Positions 1 to 8,580 of a stretch of DNA of 26,798 bases are shown piece by piece. Below the pieces are notes generated by a model, which did not search any database, had not been told where the DNA came from, and worked only from the letters and a program-made list of their open reading frames with translations. The position numbers and the translations under genes are program-made. Position 1 is the stretch's first letter; each line of letters opens with the position of its first letter. The stretch spans positions 1 to 26,798 of the forward strand of contig URCJ01000030.1 in NCBI GenBank assembly GCA_900546285.1, read 5' to 3'. The DNA comes from an uncultured Solobacterium sp. (lineage in GTDB: Bacteria; Bacillota_I; Bacilli_A; Erysipelotrichales; Erysipelotrichaceae).

Positions 1-74
1 TTTATGACTGTTTTATGAGTCAATAACAATATACCAGGAGGAACCATTAAGCTCATTTAAATTTTACCACACAC

Positions 75-103
75 AAAAAGAAGCGCTGTCATTACGCTTC
101 TTT
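75..103 (-). terminator. Intrinsic terminator of the glycogen operon
   Basis: A 9-bp perfect stem (AAAGAAGCG at 77-85 paired with CGCTTCTTT at 95-103) has a 9-nt loop; read on the minus strand it runs into five T residues (79-75). The stem encodes the last codons of glgB and the TAA stop codon lies inside the loop, so terminator and gene end are superimposed. It marks the end of the nine-gene unit. Confidence 0.8.
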
Positions 104-2074
104 CTTAGTTTTAGTCTTTGTTGTAGCCTTTTTTACCGCACTCTTTTTAGAAGGAGCTGGCTCTTTCTTAGCTCTTGTAGTCTTAGTAGAAGTAGTCTTC
201 TTAACAGAAGTTGCCTTCTTCACTTTACCTTCAACCTTGGTTCTTTTCTTTACTGTTGGTTTTTTAAGTTTGGTCTTTAACACAATACCTGCAAATGGGG
301 CAACAGTTAGCTTAATACTATTATCTAACTTATGGAAAGGAAGAGCCTTAGACCTAATTGCCTTGGCATTAACTTGTCCACAACCACCATACTTCTCAGC
401 TTCAGAGTTAATAACTTCAGTATATGTACCAGCATAAGGCACACCTATTTGATAATTTGTATAGGAATTAGGAGTATTGTTAAGCAATGTAATGAAACAA
501 TAATCTTCATCATAACGATAATAGATATAAACAGATTGTTCCGCATTATCCGCATCAATCCACTTAAAGTAAGTAGGATCATAATCATATTTAGAGAAAG
601 TATCATACTCACTATACATATGAGACAATTCTTTAACCAATAGCTTAAAGCCATTATGTAAAGGATAATCTAATAAGAACCAATCAAGTTCCTTATTCTC
701 ATCAAATTCTCTAATAGTAGCGATATCATTGCCCATGAAATTAAGCTTCTTACCAGGATGTGTATACATATATACATAAAGGTTACGACATTGTTTAAAC
801 TTATCCTCATAAGTACCCCACATCTTATCAACGATAGTCTTCTTAGAATGAACCACCTCATCATGAGAGAAAGGTAATAAGAATCTTTCCGAATAGAAAT
901 AAGCCATAGAGAAAGTTAAATCATTATGATGATACTTACGATAAATTGGATCCATCGCATAATATCTTAATGTATCATTCATCCAACCCAAGTCCCACTT
1001 ATAGTCAAAACCTAGGCCGCCATCCTCAACTTTTCTAGTTACATTAGGGAAGTCAGTAGAATCTTCCGCAATCAACATACAATTAGGATGTAAATCCTTT
1101 AAATGATAATTGATACGTTTCACAAAACTTTGACCAGCAACATTCTCACCCAAGTCTCTATTACCATGATGATAAATGAAATGAGAAACCGCATCAAATC
1201 TTAAACCATCAATATGATATCTATCAATAAAGAAATTAGCCGAAGACATCAAATAAGAAACAACTGGACCACTTGCTAAGTCAAAGCACATAGTACCCCA
1301 ATCAGAATGAGCTAAGTGATATTCTCTATATTCGTAACATGGTTCAAAGTCATAATTAATTAAACCATAGCCATCATTCGCAAAATGCATAAACACAACA
1401 TCAAGAATTACTCCGATATTATTCTTATGACACTCATTAATTAAATCCATTAAATCATAAGGAGTTCCATATCTACTAGTAGAGGCAAAGAAACCTAAGC
1501 TTTGATAACCCCACGAACCATCAAAAGGATACTCAAAGATTGGCATCAATTCTAGATGAGTATAACCCATGTCCTTTAAATAAGGAACAAGATCATCCTT
1601 AACTAGACGATAAGTCTCAAATTCATTTTCATATTTCTTGAAACCACCCAAATGACACTCATAAATATTAATCTTCTCACCATAATTATTTGTTTGTTTC
1701 TTCTTATATGCATCATCAGAGAAAGTATAATAATCTAAATCATACATTACAGAAGCAGTACTTGGTCTTCTCTCACATCTATAAGAATATGGATCAAACT
1801 TATCAATCCAATAAGTATCATTCTTATAAATACGATAACGATATGAATAAATTGGCTCCATATCAGGAATAAAACCCTGCCAAACACCTCTTTCATCAAT
1901 TCTTTCCAAAGGATAAAGACATGTAAACATATCCTTAGAAGTAAATACTTCTACCTTATGTGCATGAGGAGCCCAAACAGTAAACTCCATACCACCATCC
2001 TTGATATGAGAACCAAAAAGTTTGTAAGCCTCTAATTCATAACCCTCAAAAAATTTGTCATACTTTTTTAACAT
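92..2074 (-). CDS. glgB: 1,4-alpha-glucan branching enzyme GlgB with a lysine-rich tail
   Basis: Makes alpha-1,6 branches in glycogen in the cytoplasm by cutting an alpha-1,4 chain and re-attaching it. The N-terminal part (about residues 18-100) is a CBM48-like module, followed by the GH13 barrel. Conserved regions are visible: DVVFMH (225-230), LRFDAV with the nucleophile Asp294, AEDST with the acid/base Glu337, and HDEVVH with Asp405. The enzyme proper ends near residue 598. After it comes a tail of about 62 residues with about 23 Lys, 2 Arg and 13 Thr and very few acidic residues, which normal GlgB proteins lack. GAGGT lies 8 bases before the ATG. The start overlaps the end of glgA by 17 bp, implying coupled translation. 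It is last in the operon. Function is very likely; the role of the tail is unknown. Confidence 0.95.
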   Translation of the reverse strand: MLKKYDKFFEGYELEAYKLFGSHIKDGGMEFTVWAPHAHKVEVFTSKDMFTCLYPLERIDERGVWQGFIPDMEPIYSYRYRIYKNDTYWIDKFDPYSYRCERRPSTASVMYDLDYYTFSDDAYKKKQTNNYGEKINIYECHLGGFKKYENEFETYRLVKDDLVPYLKDMGYTHLELMPIFEYPFDGSWGYQSLGFFASTSRYGTPYDLMDLINECHKNNIGVILDVVFMHFANDGYGLINYDFEPCYEYREYHLAHSDWGTMCFDLASGPVVSYLMSSANFFIDRYHIDGLRFDAVSHFIYHHGNRDLGENVAGQSFVKRINYHLKDLHPNCMLIAEDSTDFPNVTRKVEDGGLGFDYKWDLGWMNDTLRYYAMDPIYRKYHHNDLTFSMAYFYSERFLLPFSHDEVVHSKKTIVDKMWGTYEDKFKQCRNLYVYMYTHPGKKLNFMGNDIATIREFDENKELDWFLLDYPLHNGFKLLVKELSHMYSEYDTFSKYDYDPTYFKWIDADNAEQSVYIYYRYDEDYCFITLLNNTPNSYTNYQIGVPYAGTYTEVINSEAEKYGGCGQVNAKAIRSKALPFHKLDNSIKLTVAPFAGIVLKTKLKKPTVKKRTKVEGKVKKATSVKKTTSTKTTRAKKEPAPSKKSAVKKATTKTKTKKEA

Positions 2075-3500
2075 GTTTTAATACCTCATCATATAATTTT
2101 TCATATTTCAAAGAAACAGTCTTAAACGAAGAATCATACTTCATAGCGTTTCTTATTAACATCTTATAATCCTTTTGATTATCAAAATATTGACGATATG
2201 CATAATTAAACACAATCATCATATCCAAAGAATTAAATGGGGTAAACGAGAAACCTCTACCCGTTTTTTCATACTCATTATATGGTTCCACAGTCTCCAA
2301 TAAGCCACCTGTTTCCCTAACAAGCGGAAGCGTACCATAACGCATAGCGATAAGCTGCGAAAGACCACACGGTTCAAACAAAGAAGGCATCAACATCAAA
2401 TCACAGGCTGCATAAACCTTATGAGCCAGCTCTTCATTATAGACACAGAAATAACGAACACGACTTGGATACTCTTTCTCCATTATCCTAAAGGCATATT
2501 CATATTTGCTCTCACCAGAGCCAATAATAACTAACTTAACCTTCTTCCTTAAGATTTGATGATAAACATTCAACAATAAGTCAAAACCCTTTTGATTAGT
2601 AAGACGCGAAATAACACCAACCAACATATCACCATTATCATTTAGACCTATTGTCTCAAGTAACGCTTTCTTATTAAAAGCCTTACCCTTTAAATAATTG
2701 CTGACACTATACTTCTTATATAAATATTCATCCCTGCTTGGATCAAACAAGTCATAATCAATGCCATTTGTAATACCGACGATATCATCTTTACGATATC
2801 TTAATACCTGATCTAATCCTTGTCCTGAATATCCATTTAAAATCTCAGAAGCATATACTGAAGAAACGGTTGTAATCTTATCAGCAGTGCAAATGCCAAT
2901 TTTCATGAAATTAAGCTCATCATTAAATCTTAAAGTACCATCAATCCAATACTTATCATCAATCTCTAAATATTTGTAATAACGCTTACTATAGCTTCCT
3001 TGATAAATAAGATTATGGATTGTATAAATAAATTTAATTTTGTCTATAGCCTTAATATTGTTGTAACGATACTTACATAACGCAGGAATCAAAGCCGTAT
3101 GATAATCATTACAATGAATAATCTCAGGATACCTCTTTAATTCAATCATAAATTCGATTACGGCAATACTAAAAAACATGAAACGCAAAACGTCATCATC
3201 ATAGCCATAAACATCTGATCTATTAAAATACTTATCATTCTCAATGAAATAATAAGTAACACCTTCATTGTCAAGTGTATAAAGATTTGCTTCATCGATT
3301 GATGAAGCAAACCCAATATTGATTGTTTTAACTAAAGATAACTTATCTAAATAATTATCCTTAATAAGTTTATGCAAAGGTAAAACGACACTGACACTAT
3401 ACTTGTCTATCGCCTTAGGCAATGCATAAGCTACATCAGCTAGACCGCCAGTTTTAATAAAAGGTAATGATTCGTACGCAACGTACAATACCTTCTTCAT
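2058..3500 (-). CDS. glgA: Glycogen synthase GlgA (ADP-glucose type, GT5)
   Basis: Adds glucose from ADP-glucose to the growing alpha-1,4-glucan chain. The protein has 480 residues, the usual length for bacterial GlgA. The N-terminal KTGGLADV motif (Lys16-Val23) is the ADP-glucose binding loop typical of GT5, and the C-terminal Rossmann half carries LFEPCGLSQL followed by RETGGL, the GT-B nucleotide-sugar binding segment. The ATG follows the glgD stop directly (TAGATG, no gap), with GGGGAG about 11 bases upstream inside glgD. The stop overlaps the glgB start by 17 bp. It works with GlgC/GlgD, which supply ADP-glucose, and with GlgB, which branches the product. Confidence 0.96.
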   Translation of the reverse strand: MKKVLYVAYESLPFIKTGGLADVAYALPKAIDKYSVSVVLPLHKLIKDNYLDKLSLVKTINIGFASSIDEANLYTLDNEGVTYYFIENDKYFNRSDVYGYDDDVLRFMFFSIAVIEFMIELKRYPEIIHCNDYHTALIPALCKYRYNNIKAIDKIKFIYTIHNLIYQGSYSKRYYKYLEIDDKYWIDGTLRFNDELNFMKIGICTADKITTVSSVYASEILNGYSGQGLDQVLRYRKDDIVGITNGIDYDLFDPSRDEYLYKKYSVSNYLKGKAFNKKALLETIGLNDNGDMLVGVISRLTNQKGFDLLLNVYHQILRKKVKLVIIGSGESKYEYAFRIMEKEYPSRVRYFCVYNEELAHKVYAACDLMLMPSLFEPCGLSQLIAMRYGTLPLVRETGGLLETVEPYNEYEKTGRGFSFTPFNSLDMMIVFNYAYRQYFDNQKDYKMLIRNAMKYDSSFKTVSLKYEKLYDEVLKHVKKV

Positions 3501-4616
3501 CTAGATACGGTCTCCCCTTTTAACATATAAAGGTGCATGTTCGCTGCCATTTAAAGCCTTAATATGAGTTACAATCGCAAGTCTATCTACAACACACTTG
3601 TCCATCTTAACATTCTTATTAATAAGAGCATCAGGCATGATAATACTATCCTTAATTACAGCACCCTCTTTAACTACTACATTTCTACCAATAACACAAT
3701 TTTCAACAGTACCCTCAATGATACAACCATTACCAACTACACAATTAGAAACATTAGAAGTCTTTGTATAAGTTGTTGGACAAGTATCATTAGTAGCTGT
3801 ATAAATAGGCCAATCATCACTAAAGATATTAGACAATTCTTTTTCATTCTTAATATCCATACTAGCCTTATAATATGAATTCAAAGTCGAAATACAAGCG
3901 GCATAGCCAGTATGTAAATAACCACCAATCTTAAATACATCCAAACCATCGGCGATAATATCACTTAATGAATATAAAGAAGATGTAGATAAAGCTGCAT
4001 AAATCATATCGATGAAAATCTTCTTAGACATGATATAAGTCTCAAGTGAAACCTTAGCACGCTTACCTTTACCTAGATTCTTATCAATATTTGTGATTAC
4101 CTTATTCTCATCAATATCCAAAGTATCACACATTAAGAAATCTTCATTAGCTGTATTTACATTTTGATATAAAACAGTAATATCATTCTTAGACTCAATA
4201 TGATAATCAAGCATCTTAGAAAAATCTTGAACATAAATGAAATGAGAAGGAGCCAAAATTACATAAGGTGAATTGTCTTCCTCAAAATACTTCAAATTAG
4301 CCATCAAACTAGCTACATCAGTATTATAAATTTCATTAGGAATAGGCTTCTCACCATGAAGAATTCTAATATGACCTCTTTTTGTATTGATATTATAATC
4401 AGTGCGCTGAATATGTTGAATAGTAGAACGAGGTCTATTCTTAACCTGTACTTCAATATTATTAACGCCAGAATTTGTTAAATTAGATAAGATAAAGTCA
4501 ATAATACGATATCTACCCATAAAAGAAGTAGCTGAAATTGGACGATAATCTTCAATTCCTTCTACATGAACATAACTTGGTTCAATATTAATGATACCTA
4601 AAGCTCTCTTACTCAT
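3501..4616 (-). CDS. glgD: GlgD, ADP-glucose pyrophosphorylase-like regulatory subunit
   Basis: A 371-residue paralogue of GlgC that in Firmicutes forms a heteromer with it and modulates its activity. The nucleotidyltransferase fold is recognisable (GRYRIIDFILSNLTNSG near residues 34-50, aligning with GKYRIIDFALSNCANS in GlgC), and the C-terminal part has the left-handed beta-helix hexapeptide pattern with repeated V/I residues (about 290-350). The N-terminal glycine-rich GGxGxRL loop of GlgC is replaced by INIEPSYVH, and no SGDH motif is present, so catalytic activity is probably absent or low, as known for GlgD. The ATG overlaps the glgC stop by one base (TAATG), with GTGAGG shortly upstream, indicating translational coupling. 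Confidence 0.93.
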   Translation of the reverse strand: MSKRALGIINIEPSYVHVEGIEDYRPISATSFMGRYRIIDFILSNLTNSGVNNIEVQVKNRPRSTIQHIQRTDYNINTKRGHIRILHGEKPIPNEIYNTDVASLMANLKYFEEDNSPYVILAPSHFIYVQDFSKMLDYHIESKNDITVLYQNVNTANEDFLMCDTLDIDENKVITNIDKNLGKGKRAKVSLETYIMSKKIFIDMIYAALSTSSLYSLSDIIADGLDVFKIGGYLHTGYAACISTLNSYYKASMDIKNEKELSNIFSDDWPIYTATNDTCPTTYTKTSNVSNCVVGNGCIIEGTVENCVIGRNVVVKEGAVIKDSIIMPDALINKNVKMDKCVVDRLAIVTHIKALNGSEHAPLYVKRGDRI

Positions 4617-5758
4617 TATTCAACCTCACTTACTACTTTTTTAGTAACCAAAAGAATCTTATCTGACTTAGGATCACCAAGAGTCACACCATCAGGAATC
4701 TTAACACCATCTTGTACAAGACATCTATTCAAATGAACATTCTTACCAACTTTTACATCATTCATGATTACAGTATCCTTAACAACAGCACCCTCAGAAA
4801 TCTTAGAATTTGTGAAAAGTACTGAATGTTCTACCTCACCATCAACAACACAACCCTGAGTAATATAAGCATTCTTAACCTTAGCCTTAGAACTAATTAA
4901 TTGTGGAGTAGCCAACGCATCAGATGTATAAATCTTCCACTCATTATCATATAAGTTTAATTCACTTGTATGATCCAACAAGTCCATATTAGCTTCCCAA
5001 AGAGAATCGATAGTACCAACATCCTTCCAATAACCCTTGAAACGATAAGCCTGTAACTTCAAACCAGCATTCAAGTAAGCAGGAATAATATCCTTACCAA
5101 AGTCATGATTAGACTCAACATTCTTCTCATCTGCCTTTAGATACTTTCTTAAAGTCTTATAAGAGAAAATATAAACGCCCATACTAGCCAAATTAGACTT
5201 AGGATTAGCAGGCTTCTCCTCAAACTCAACAATCTCATCAGTATCATTGCAATTCATAATACCGAAACGGCTTGCTTCCTTCATAGGAACTTCCATAACT
5301 GCGATAGTAGCCTCAGCCTTAGTCTCAATATGCTTAGCCAACATCCTCTCATAATTCATCTTATAGATGTGGTCACCTGAAAGAATCAATACATATTCAG
5401 GATCAGCATCATCCAAGAAATCGATATTCTGGGTAATCGCATCAGCAGTACCACGATAAACATCTAGATTAGATTCATCTTTTTCTCTTGGAGATAAAGC
5501 ATAAACGCCACCACCATTCATATCAAGACCCCATGTATGCTCATGAGAAACATAAGATCCAAGTAATGTTGATTCATACTGCAACAAAACACCAACAGTC
5601 TTAATGTTAGAGTTAGCACAGTTTGAAAGCGCAAAATCGATAATACGATACTTACCACCAAAATGGACAGCAGGCTTAGCGACTGTCTTAGTTAAATCAA
5701 ACAATCTTGAACCTCTGCCACCAGCAAGTATCATCGCAACCATTGAATTATTATTCAT
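4616..5758 (-). CDS. glgC: Glucose-1-phosphate adenylyltransferase GlgC
   Basis: Forms ADP-glucose from ATP and glucose-1-phosphate, the committed step of bacterial glycogen synthesis. The protein has 380 residues. Visible motifs are LAGGRGSRL (11-19, nucleotide loop), KPAVHFGGKYRIIDF (28-42), SGDH with catalytic Asp129, and FEEKP with Lys182, which matches the glucose-1-phosphate binding lysine of the family. The C-terminal third is a beta-helix (hexapeptide-like repeats about 295-360). The first ATG (5758) is preceded by GAGGGG at 11 bases; a second ATG five codons later has no better site. It is the first gene after the only real gap in the operon (55 bp), which carries a cre-like box, so catabolite control of this point is likely. 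Confidence 0.96.
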   Translation of the reverse strand: MNNNSMVAMILAGGRGSRLFDLTKTVAKPAVHFGGKYRIIDFALSNCANSNIKTVGVLLQYESTLLGSYVSHEHTWGLDMNGGGVYALSPREKDESNLDVYRGTADAITQNIDFLDDADPEYVLILSGDHIYKMNYERMLAKHIETKAEATIAVMEVPMKEASRFGIMNCNDTDEIVEFEEKPANPKSNLASMGVYIFSYKTLRKYLKADEKNVESNHDFGKDIIPAYLNAGLKLQAYRFKGYWKDVGTIDSLWEANMDLLDHTSELNLYDNEWKIYTSDALATPQLISSKAKVKNAYITQGCVVDGEVEHSVLFTNSKISEGAVVKDTVIMNDVKVGKNVHLNRCLVQDGVKIPDGVTLGDPKSDKILLVTKKVVSEVE

Positions 5759-5769
5759 AACAACAAATA

Positions 5770-5811
5770 CCCCTCGTATAATTATTATATTACCAAATGT
5801 AAGCGTTTTCT
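5770..5811 (-). promoter_or_regulatory. Cre-like catabolite box and possible internal promoter before glgC
   Basis: On the minus strand AGAAAACGCTTACA (5811-5798) matches the CcpA cre consensus TGAAARCGYTTNCN at all but the first base. Downstream lie TATAAT (5789-5784) and the glgC ribosome site GAGGGG (5775-5770). The -35 match for that -10 is poor, so an internal promoter is only possible. A CcpA site here would link glycogen synthesis to sugar supply. CcpA itself is not in the window. Confidence 0.5.
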
Positions 5812-5813
5812 AA

Positions 5814-7760
5814 TTATTTAGTTATCAAAATACTGAAAGCCTTAATTTTTAACACGCTACGCTTGTAATTCACAAAACCACTATCATCAAAAATTACTTC
5901 ATGCTCCATCTCGTCATTATAAACATGATCAAAAATACATGGATTAATATAGATAGTCAAATCCCCTAATTTATAGATTAAAACCTCATAATAATCTACA
6001 AACTCAATATCAACATTCTCTTCAGTAAACTCCTTATAAGTCTTCCTTAAAAGACACAAGTCACTAAAATACCTAGCAACATCCAAATAATTATTCTTAC
6101 GATGCCAATCCAACATATTGATACTATCATCCAAATTATATGTATTATCAATACCATGCTTAGTACGTAAGAACTCCTCACCTGAATTAATAAAAGGAAT
6201 ACCCCTAGAAATCATCACAAGAGCCATAGACAACTTACAGATTCTTGTCACCATCTTCTCATCATCAAAGAACCTAGATACCTTATCATAAACCGTATAA
6301 TTATCATGACACTCGATATAATTAATGGTTTGATTGATATTTAAACCATACTCATAAGAACCGCTCATTACTCTCTTAACACGATCCCTGGCATCAACAT
6401 AGCCCAACATATAAGCATTCTTATCATCGATATAGTTTCCTCTAATTGTTCTTCTAAAATCATCATTAAAGAAAGCCACACCATCAAGCTTATAAGCATT
6501 CTCCTTAATAGCACGATACTCAAAGGGAACGATATCACCCATGTTCCAACCTTCACCATACATCAAGAAATCAGGCTTTAATTCCCTAGCTGTATCTCTA
6601 ATTGCCTCAATGGTCTCAACATCAAGAATACCCATCAAGTCAAAACGATAACCATCTAAATCATAGATATCAATGAAACGCTTAACCAACAATTTCAAAT
6701 ATTCTCTTGTAAAGAAAGCCTCAGTCCTCACTTCATTACCACAATATGAGGCATTACCAAGCTTGCCATCCTTATATCTAAAGAAATAATAAGGTAACAT
6801 ATTAGCCAAATTAAAAGACTTAACATTATAGACATGATTAAACACCACATCAAAAGTAACACCCATGCCATATTTATGACATAAGCTAATAAAATCCCTT
6901 AATTCATTAATCTGTTCATATGGCCCCTTGCCATAACAATAAGCCTGATGAAGACTATTATAAGTCAAAGGATTATAACCCCAATTATAATCACTATGAT
7001 CTAAATCAAACGCAAAAATAGGCATAAGCTGAACATAAGTTATCCCTAGTTTCTTCATATAATCAAAACCAACCGGATAAGCATCAAGCTTTGCCCCCTG
7101 TTCACACATGCCCTTAAAAGTCTGAGGATACTTAAAACTCACACTATCACTTGTAAAATCTCTAACAGAAGTCTCATAAATGATTGGTGTATCAATATGC
7201 TTCAAAGCGACCTTCTCATACTTAAGTTTATTCCTATCTACCACATAAGAATTCTTATGATCCTTATCAGCATAAGAAAAAGGATCAGTGAAGGCATAGA
7301 CACTTTCCCTTAAAGTAGAATAATGATAAAAGTGACCACTCAAATTCCTATCAAAAGTAAGCTCAAAAACACCCCTACCTACATAGTTCATCTTATGAAT
7401 GACATTATCTAAATGTAAAATAGCCGTCTTACTTAAAGGAGACCACAATCTAAATGTAGTCTTATTACCCTCGATGAAAGAACCTAGTGTATTTAAATCA
7501 ACACGATATTCTTCATCAAACCTTTCAGTTTGTACAATAAAACGGAACTTAATCTCAAAAGGAATACCATCAAGAAGAACCATATAACGGTTCAACTCAT
7601 TGAAATCCTCTTCTAAATGAAGATAAACATAATCAGCATCATCACTGATATTAAACTTAACCTCGATATTATTGACTAGTAATTTAAGATTCTCAGTCAA
7701 AGCCAATTCAGACTTCCTAACACTAATCAAACGATAATCATCTAAATAAAAACTAGCCAT
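5814..7760 (-). CDS. pulA: Type I pullulanase (GH13 debranching enzyme), cytoplasmic
   Basis: Hydrolyses alpha-1,6 branch points in glycogen or maltodextrins. The 648-residue protein has an N-terminal beta-rich part, a CBM48-like module (about 95-165, TTFRLWSP), and a GH13 barrel. The signature YNWGYNP (258-264) is diagnostic for type I pullulanases. The other regions are DVVFNH (304-309), GYRFDL with nucleophile Asp374, GEGWN with acid/base Glu403, and ECHDNYT with Asp486. There is no signal peptide or anchor, so it acts inside the cell, probably on the glycogen made by the downstream genes or on imported dextrins. The start overlaps the HAD gene by 8 bp with GAGGGA upstream. AmyX-like is an equivalent name. 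Confidence 0.92.
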   Translation of the reverse strand: MASFYLDDYRLISVRKSELALTENLKLLVNNIEVKFNISDDADYVYLHLEEDFNELNRYMVLLDGIPFEIKFRFIVQTERFDEEYRVDLNTLGSFIEGNKTTFRLWSPLSKTAILHLDNVIHKMNYVGRGVFELTFDRNLSGHFYHYSTLRESVYAFTDPFSYADKDHKNSYVVDRNKLKYEKVALKHIDTPIIYETSVRDFTSDSVSFKYPQTFKGMCEQGAKLDAYPVGFDYMKKLGITYVQLMPIFAFDLDHSDYNWGYNPLTYNSLHQAYCYGKGPYEQINELRDFISLCHKYGMGVTFDVVFNHVYNVKSFNLANMLPYYFFRYKDGKLGNASYCGNEVRTEAFFTREYLKLLVKRFIDIYDLDGYRFDLMGILDVETIEAIRDTARELKPDFLMYGEGWNMGDIVPFEYRAIKENAYKLDGVAFFNDDFRRTIRGNYIDDKNAYMLGYVDARDRVKRVMSGSYEYGLNINQTINYIECHDNYTVYDKVSRFFDDEKMVTRICKLSMALVMISRGIPFINSGEEFLRTKHGIDNTYNLDDSINMLDWHRKNNYLDVARYFSDLCLLRKTYKEFTEENVDIEFVDYYEVLIYKLGDLTIYINPCIFDHVYNDEMEHEVIFDDSGFVNYKRSVLKIKAFSILITK

Positions 7761-8577
7761 TATTCTTAAGTTCCCTCAACCTTATATTTACCGCAACAGA
7801 ATCAATGATAGCCTTAACCAATTCTTCAGCAGCCGAGCCTTCACTATAGTCAGCTGCAAGCATATAGTCAGCTCTTTTTTCATCCTGTAGTTCCTTAGCA
7901 ATCTTATCCTTAGCCTCTTTAGAACCATAGACTGCCACTGCGCTGCCGCCCTCTTCTCGCATCACCAGCATGCTAGGAACATCAGTAAGCCCATCACCAA
8001 AGTAAACCATATTACTAAAAGGCACATACTTATCCTCTTCAGGCGTCTTCGTGTTCAAATCAAGATCATTAGTCTCATCAAAAACGCCCTTATTGATTCT
8101 AAATAAATACTGAGTCTTTGTAGTATAATTCACTACCCTACTTGGCCAAACAGGCTTATCATTTTCATCATAAGTATAGCTACACGCATATACTTTCTTA
8201 AACTTATCAGCGATACTTGTGCCCATAATCATCTCACGAATACCGCTAGAAACAATGAAATGTTCTACTTCAATCCCCTGTTTCCTACCATATTCATTAA
8301 CACGATCAAACCAAGTATCCACACCCTTATAAAGCTCGATAAAAGCACCCTCATCAACCAATTCCTTCTTAGTCAAACCAGGATTTTTCTTTACCATCAA
8401 CTGCATATAAGACAAGATGCCATCCATATTAGATGCATACTTATCCCTTTCAGACTCAGCCCAAAAGCTACCAGTCTCCTTATAACCAAGCTTTCCAATA
8501 TAATGGAACTCTTGCATATCAATTGGCGATAAAGTCTTATCAAAATCGTAAATAAGAGCGACTTTCCTATAATCCAT
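7753..8577 (-). CDS. HAD-superfamily phosphatase, SerB-like
   Basis: A 274-residue haloacid dehalogenase-type hydrolase. The catalytic DFDKTL motif (Asp11 nucleophile, Asp13 acid/base) is near the N-terminus, the second motif is VSSG, and the fourth, GDGLTDVPS, supplies Mg-binding aspartates. Between the first two motifs is a helical insert of about 90 residues, a C1-type cap as in phosphoserine phosphatases. The substrate cannot be told from sequence; its place before pullulanase and glgC makes a sugar phosphate possible but this is only inference. GAGG lies 8 bases before the ATG. It starts three bases after the dipeptidase stop and overlaps the pullulanase by 8 bp. Confidence 0.85.
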   Translation of the reverse strand: MDYRKVALIYDFDKTLSPIDMQEFHYIGKLGYKETGSFWAESERDKYASNMDGILSYMQLMVKKNPGLTKKELVDEGAFIELYKGVDTWFDRVNEYGRKQGIEVEHFIVSSGIREMIMGTSIADKFKKVYACSYTYDENDKPVWPSRVVNYTTKTQYLFRINKGVFDETNDLDLNTKTPEEDKYVPFSNMVYFGDGLTDVPSMLVMREEGGSAVAVYGSKEAKDKIAKELQDEKRADYMLAADYSEGSAAEELVKAIIDSVAVNIRLRELKNNG

Positions 8578-8580
8578 AAA

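Noticed and set aside
1..56. Possible partial minus-strand gene starting at 56 (or 47) with TGGTAAAAT just upstream, running off the window edge
   Set aside because: Only about 18 codons are visible, there is no ribosome site, and the translated segment is not recognisable; it cannot be supported.
3501..4616. GlgD as a second catalytic ADP-glucose pyrophosphorylase
   Set aside because: The glycine-rich nucleotide loop and SGDH motif of GlgC are missing, so a regulatory subunit is the better call.
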